NCBI GenBank assembly: GCA_032622095.1
Contig: CP136061.1
Span: 92,997,345 to 93,061,344 of the forward strand
Reading direction: 5' to 3'
Length of the DNA: 64,000 nucleotides
DNA from: Siphonodentalium dalli
Taxonomy: Eukaryota > Mollusca > Scaphopoda > Gadilida > Siphonodentaliidae
Shown here: positions 58,378 through 64,000 of the stretch, one piece after another
Layout: each line of letters opens with the position of its first letter
How positions within the stretch are numbered: position 1 is the stretch's first letter
The notes under the pieces: model-generated
What the model saw: only the letters and a program-made list of their open reading frames with translations
Told to the model about the DNA's origin: nothing
The model's database searches: none
Made by a program: the position numbers and the translations under genes

Positions 58378-59497
58378 GCAAACTGATGTTGTTAAGAAAA
58401 CGTACCGTTATTTGTTCTAACGTTGTTATTTTTGCCGTGTGATAATCTTAACATATCCTGAAAAAAGCCATTATGTGTATTAAACATATATTTTGCGAAA
58501 TAGTTTTATCAGTTGTTGCAAATCGACTATAATCAAGATGGCTATTCGGGTCGTTTTGCAAACATCACCGCAGCCATTATTAATGTTTTCAAAGATATAT
58601 ATTTGCATTTCATTGGTTAAATAAAACATAATATATTTTAAAACCAGTAGTTTGTGATGGCAGGAAGCGTATTGGTGTGTTCCGGTCTCTCATGTGGCCT
58701 GAATTCATTGGGGACCATCATAGGAATAAATGGTTTTAGGACTGTTTTCTTATGCAATCCCCGATGGTTTTTGGTCACCTGTTAGTGCCGGACAACTCCT
58801 TTACAGTCTCATACCCTATATAAACGCCATACTCATGCTGGGCATTGGTAAACTGCGGTAGTGGGTATGTACCAGTACCACTTGGTACATCACATCCTTC
58901 CGCGGTTGACCATTGTTCAGTAATAAATCAAATAATTTGATATTTCTATATATCTTTACAATTCGTGTTAATCTGTTACTTGTTACGTGTATATCACATA
59001 TATACCATGTATTCCTGTTTATTTGTATCTATACATGTAAGTTGTCCTACACCAATATGTGTCTTAAAGACCGTTAAACCATATCTTATCTTATCTTATC
59101 TTACATGTATATGTTCTTGATTGTTTCATACATGATTTTCTTTTTCTCAAATGGCTCGGATTAGAAAAAAATTACTTGTTCGTGACGGAATCAGTTTGTC
59201 CTACCCGCATCACACCAAATCAGCAAGACCACATTACGGGATCTTACAGAATTTTGCGAAAATCATGTGCCAGCGTATTCTCTTATATGTGCGAGTCGAC
59301 CATAGGCCTAACAAGAAATAAAGATAAAAAATAATAACAAGTGTTAAAGAATGCAAGAAAAAATTATAAAAATTAATAAAGAATATAAGAAAAAATGATA
59401 ACAAATGTTATCGAAATCAATACAAAATTATAAAATAAAAAAATCAAACGATAATGGGTGGTATACATTGCACTGTTTTACACCCAAAACACATGCA
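58378..59497. other. No gene seen; short (CTTAT)n at 59083-59104
   Basis: AT-rich sequence with a five-base microsatellite (about four copies of CTTAT). No domain or RNA gene recognised. Confidence 0.5.
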
Positions 59498-61158
59498 GCG
59501 CTGTCGATACACGATCACCCCGGCGGCTGTCGATCGATGATTACCCCGGCGGCTGTCGATCCATGGTTACCACGGAGGCTGTCGAAACATGAATATACCC
59601 CGGCGGCTGTCGATCCATAATTACCCCGGCGGCTGTCGATCTATGGTTACCCCAGCGGCTGTCGATCCATGATTACCCCAGCGGCGGCTGACGATCCATT
59701 GTTACCCCGGCGGCTGTCGATCCATGGTTACCCTGGCGGCTGCATGTCGATCCATGGTTACCCCGGCGGCTGTCGATCCATGATTACCCCAGCGGCGGCT
59801 GGCGATCTACTGTTACCCCGGCGGCTGTCGATCCATGGCTACACTGGCGGCTGTCGATCCATGACTACCCAGGCAGTTGTCGATCCCTGGTTACCCCGGG
59901 AGCTGTCGATCCATGGTTATACCGGCGGCTGTCGATCCATGGTTACCCCGGCGGCGGTCGATCCATGAATACCCTGGCGACTGTCGATCCATGATTACTC
60001 CGGCGGCTGTCGATCTATGAATACCCCGGCGGCTGTCGATCCATGGTTACACTGGCGGCTGTCGATCCATGACTACCCAGGCGGCTGTCGATCCCTGGTT
60101 ACCCCGGGAGCTATCGATCCATTGTTACACCGGCGGCTGTCGATCCATGGTTACCCCGGCGGCGGTCGATCCATGATTACCACGGCGGCTGTCGATCCAT
60201 GATTATCTGGGCGGCTGTCTCCATGGTTACGTGGGCCGATGTCAATCCATGGCTACCCCGGCGGCTGTCGATCCACAATTACCCCGGCGGCTGTCGATCT
60301 ATGGTTACCACGGCGGCTGTCGATCCATGATTACCCCAGCGGCGGCTGACGATCTATTGTTACCCCGGCGGCTGTCGATCCATGGTTACACTGGCGGCTG
60401 TCGGTCCATGACTACCCAGGCGGCTGTCGATCCCTGGTTACCCCGGGAGCTGTCGATCCATGGTTACACCGGCGGCTGACGATCTATTGTTACCACGGCG
60501 GCTGTCGATCCATGGTCACCCCGGCGGCTGTCGATCCATGATCACCCCGGCGGATGTCGATCCATGACTATCCCCGGCGGCTGTCGATCTATGGTTACTC
60601 TGGCGGCTGTCGATCCATGACTACCCGGCGGCTGTCGATCCATGATTATCCCGGCGGATGTCGATCCATGATTACAACGGCGGCTGTCGATCCATGATTA
60701 CCTCGGCCGCTGTCGATCCATGATTACCCCGGCCGCTGTCGATCCATGATTCCCACGGCGGCTGTCGATCCATGATTACCCGGGCGGCTGACGATCTATG
60801 GTTACCACAGCGGCTGTCGATTCATGATTACCACTGCGGTTGTCGATCCATGATTACCACGGCGGTTGTCGATCCATGATTACCCCGGCGGCTGTCGATC
60901 CATAATTACCCCGGCGGCTGTCGATCCATGAATACCACGGCGGCTGTCGATCCACGATTACCCCGGCGGCTGTCGATCCATGATTACCCGGCGGCTGTCG
61001 ATCCATGGTTACCACGACGGCTGTCGATCCATGGTTACCCCGGCGGCAGTCTATCCATGATTACCCCGGCGGCTGTCGATTATTGATTACCCAGACGGCT
61101 GTCGATCCATGGTTAACTCGGCGGCCGTCTCCATGGTTACCACAGTGGCTGCCGATAG
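59498..61158. repeat. GC-rich 26-bp satellite array, about 63 monomers
   Basis: The monomer is ACCCCGGCGGCTGTCGATCC followed by ATGATT or ATGGTT. Because 26 is not a multiple of three, an open frame reads all three phases in turn and gives a 26-residue period containing MITPAAVDP, WLPRRLSIH and GYPGGCRS. Frames of 61-99 codons are therefore artefacts of a stop-free monomer. A variant block (TTACACTGGCGGCTGTCG, GACTACCCAGGC, TTACCCCGGGAGC) recurs at about 59837, 60045 and 60384, showing block duplication inside the array. The composition contrasts sharply with the AT-rich flanks. Confidence 0.93.
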
Positions 61159-61490
61159 TGCACTTACTATACTTTAAACATATTTTATTCGTATATAAAT
61201 ATACAAGAGGGATCGGGGCATAAATATTTCAACTAAGGTAGCCCCTTTCTCGTATAGAAAGTTCACAATACATTGCTATGGCATAACAAGAAGGCGATAA
61301 CAGAAACATTTTACATGGTGAGAACAAAATTGAATTTGGATCATTTATGGATTACCAATTAAGGCGTGCACAAAAATATGTCATCTGTATATGTTTGGAC
61401 ATGTAAGAAGTATGTGAAATAATTATATATGTCAAGGCTATATGACTCAAACATTAGAATATAATGTTTATCTTAATTGGTATATTACAG
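61159..61490. other. No gene seen
   Basis: AT-rich flank of the satellite. The last bases form a possible splice acceptor (GGTATATTACAG). Confidence 0.4.
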
Positions 61491-61613
61491 AATTTGGCGA
61501 CTCTACCGATGACGACCTTAACGGTTACGCTGGACGAAATTGTCGATGCGAAAAAAATGGTGGATGTGGCGGTCCGACTGCGGGATGGGAGTCTGGCAAT
61601 GTTTGTGTTTGTT
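61491..61613 (+). CDS. Weak candidate internal exon, Cys-rich, EGF-like in spacing
   Basis: It is bounded by an acceptor (TATATTACAG to 61490) and a donor (GTAAGTTGAG from 61614). Its length, 123 bases, is divisible by three with phase 1 at both ends, a class common among extracellular modules. The frame has an acidic start and then a Cys-rich part (CRCEKNGGCGGPTAGW, later NVCVC). NGGC followed by CVC resembles part of an EGF-like module, but the full six-cysteine pattern is not present in this exon. No neighbouring exon was recognised. The frame continues openly past the donor to a stop at 61691, so the boundary is not forced. Confidence 0.25.
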
Positions 61614-62371
61614 GTAAGTTGAGCGGTGTGTGGTTGACATTGGATTGTGGCTATTTAATTCCAGAGCAGCCTGGAGCAGCCAGACAGTCATGAATCGAAG
61701 CGTTTTATCGCAGCAATATACTGTTGCACTATATGGAAATAAACTTTACGTTGTTCGGAATTGATAGTGTACTCAACTCGGGGATGGGGGGGGGCGTATC
61801 ATACACACTCTTTATATTTAATTAGTTTGTCGTAGAATATTAGGATCTAAAGTTGTATTCAGAGCTCGCAATCAAACCGATGAACTTTAGTATTTTAATC
61901 ATAAAAAGTATGTCATATATTTAAATACATTACAATTTTGGAAAGCAATGTTAAAAATGATATCTAAACGAAACGGTTGTAATTATTCTAAATGGCATTG
62001 TTCGTGTGGTAGCACAGTCGTGTTAGTTTGTGGGTTTGCTTTATCTCGTGTATCTCTACATGTAATATCCGTTTCTGCTAACAATATGCGTGGTTGTTGC
62101 GACGGATGTCATTGAGAATGGTTATTTGAATGCGCAATTCATCACTTATCGGTTTTGTTGGTCAAGATGCCCATGTTCCGGAAATTCTAACATAATACAC
62201 AATGTTCAAAGAACTTTCTACTACATCACATTGGTTGTCTTCTAATATAGCTTGGTGTTCGTCTGGGGTTTCGTTTCATGGCGCGGGCCAGTGAAAATAT
62301 ATGTTAAAGAGCATATATAGTACACCTGTACAGTCGTGAGTTGGCTTATTTGTGTCATTGTTCGCACATAA
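61614..62371. other. No gene seen
   Basis: AT-rich DNA with a short G run near 61789. No repeat or domain recognised. Confidence 0.4.
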
Positions 62372-62462
62372 TCTGCTTAGAATCGCATAATTACGGGTCG
62401 ATAATTTTACTAATACGCTCTCATTTCAGCACATTACCGACTCAAATTGAGGCGATTCTAAT
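62372..62462. repeat. Short dispersed repeat shared with 26530-26660
   Basis: ATAATCTGCTTAGAATCGCA and GAGGCGATTCTAAT parallel the 26.5-kb copy. It ends exactly where the next element begins. Confidence 0.6.
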
Positions 62463-63611
62463 GGTCAATACACACCGGGCGCGAGCGCGCGATTTTTACG
62501 GCCGTTTTCTGTCGTCCGTAGCGGTTCAAAGCGCGCGATTTTTATATTCACACCGAAAGCGACAGGATCGCTTCGTCGCGCGCGATGGTTTGGGTAGATA
62601 CTCGTTTGAGTGCATCATTTACAGGCAGGTCACAAATACAATGTATATGGAAATTTTAATCCGAATTTGCTAAACCTATACAATCATGCAAGAGTTTTTG
62701 AAACTCATTTAATTGTCAAATATAGTACATGTGTATGTCAAGTGGAATGATGCACGGGCTTCCTAAATTTTCATAGAAATTTTGATTAATTGAATGTCAA
62801 TCTATAATTCCAGTTTGTGAGGTTTTTTTTTATCGGGGGGGCAACAATGGGCAAAATGACCTCACAATCTTGGAATGGAATGGGACCAAAAATTAACCAG
62901 AAGATCCTGTTATTACGTCGAGCTCTTCTCAATTATTATTGCAATTCCGTTATCAGCCTGTCGCTAAAGTCCTCCACCACCTTTGTTATCGCGAAACGAA
63001 TCAATGTGTCGCCTTCCAAATATGAGGAATACGCATGTGTAAATACCATATTTGACAGTGACCCAATTATCCCACTGGTTTGCCACAAAGCGAGAATTCG
63101 ATGAAGCATAAAATCACTGCTGTGATCGCCTCATGGTCAGCGTTTCAGTCGCTTTGACATTTAGCGGACGCGGGAGAAACATATAGGAGAGAATAAAATA
63201 GACACTGGGCCCTGATTGGTCAATAGCCTTGTGTGCTGTTTGCATAAATAAATCATCACACCTCTTCCCTATGATTTCCCATAGGTAAAATAGCCATCAG
63301 CACAGGAATTAACCATTTGTAGTGAAGTTTGAATTTGTTGGCGTGGTCTAAAATATGGCAGTATTTTTAGTGCGGTTCTAACACTAGTTACGAAAACACA
63401 AGATTTAAAGGCGAATTCCCTGCTAGACGGACGTGTTTTGTTTTGCGAAAACAGTTTCCCCAAATGTCAATTTTTCAGATTTAACGAAAATTTTGGACCC
63501 AAAATTTATATTACTAACAGTATACGCTAAACTGATAGCACTGAGGCCTATGAAAAACATTTACACCAGTGTAACCTATAATCGCGCACTCGCGTCCGGT
63601 GTAGACTGACC
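62463..63611. mobile_element. DNA transposon-like element, 28-bp TIRs, 1149 bp
   Basis: The left end GGTCAATACACACCGGGCGC (then GAGCGCGCGATT) matches the complement of the right end, GGTCAGTCTACACCGGACGC (then GAGTGCGCGATT), over about 28 bases. The CACACCGG...GCGCGA flavour recalls Harbinger-type ends, but no TWA or other target duplication is evident. The superfamily therefore stays open. Internal GCGCGCGATTTTTA copies lie at about 62488 and 62532. The 95-codon frame at 62817-63104 has no recognised domain. Confidence 0.6.
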
Positions 63612-64000
63612 TTAAGGGGGAGACGCACGTTTGCCCAAAAAAAATTCATTTTTGGGTGGGTCAGGTAATTTGGCAATATCTTGATAAATCCACAACTGTA
63701 CGCAATGGAACTTCACAGGGATGTAGAACACATATTGAGGAATACATACCATGTATTAAACTTTTTGAAATATGAACATCATAAGAGTAATCAAGAGAGA
63801 TTTGTAACATTTTATAATAAGTTTCCTTTAGGTACCGAGAACTTTTATTTACTTCCACTTTCTTCATTAAACTGTGGTGACAGATGTAGCATCATATCTG
63901 TTTTCCATGAGAGGAGCCGTCTTTCTGCAGAAAAAGGAACACCAGTCTTATAAATGAAGTCAAATTATGAGTACCCTATTCTGAGAAATGAAATAATAAG
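63612..64000. other. Unrecognised flank to window end
   Basis: A 90-codon plus frame (63681-63953) overlaps a 68-codon minus frame. Neither is recognised. A gene or repeat could continue beyond the window. Confidence 0.35.

Overview
This window looks like repeat-dominated nuclear DNA of a marine invertebrate, most likely a mollusc or another lophotrochozoan, with a lancelet as the main alternative. I saw no prokaryotic operons, ribosome binding sites or CRISPR. The clues are: AT-rich noncoding DNA packed with TACATGTA and ACCGGTA palindromes; a tRNA-derived SINE with a target-site duplication; tandem Helitron-like elements; hAT-, PIF/Harbinger- and TA-flanked miniature elements; several kilobase-scale satellites; and one intron-bounded exon of a fucosyltransferase. 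The species call is inference only.

Layout. 0-5.7 kb: a TA-flanked MITE, four head-to-tail Helitron-like elements (1052-2990), a decayed tRNA-like SINE head, and an unusual element built of ACCTGGGT repeats in two opposed halves. 5.7-20 kb: several foldback or terminal-inverted-repeat elements (7278-7666, 7701-8634, 9302-9441, 9858-10019, 11521-11717, 17915-18052, 18633-19434), a 433-bp tandem duplication, and one copy of a 1.2-kb hAT-like element (14508-15691). 20.7-21.0 kb, minus strand: the only confident protein-coding sequence, the C-terminal part of a GT10 alpha-1,3-fucosyltransferase ending in a consensus splice donor. 23.9-26.1 kb: a 45-bp satellite with a 12-monomer higher-order period. 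26-34 kb: more MITEs and the intact hAT-like copy with an 8-bp target duplication (31191-32415). 34.1-40.9 kb: a 93-bp satellite of about 73 monomers. 42.1-47.8 kb: a giant inverted repeat with 1.75-kb arms, abutted at 47.81 kb by a second foldback with 0.54-kb arms. 51-56 kb: further MITEs, a SINE with a 12-bp target duplication, and fragments of families seen earlier. 59.5-61.2 kb: a GC-rich 26-bp satellite. 62.5-63.6 kb: a 1.15-kb element with 28-bp terminal inverted repeats.

Most long open frames here are by-products of tandem repeats. The 93-bp unit equals 31 codons. The 26-bp unit cycles through three frames to give a 26-residue period. Neither should be annotated as a gene. Apart from the fucosyltransferase exon, only two weak exon candidates (54928-55128 and 61491-61613) were worth listing. 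The genes therefore do not form a pathway. What the window mainly records is mobile-element amplification, with nested insertions that allow relative dating: a TA-flanked MITE sits in a Harbinger-like fragment at 30755, and a SINE lies between hAT-like remnants at 53.9 kb.
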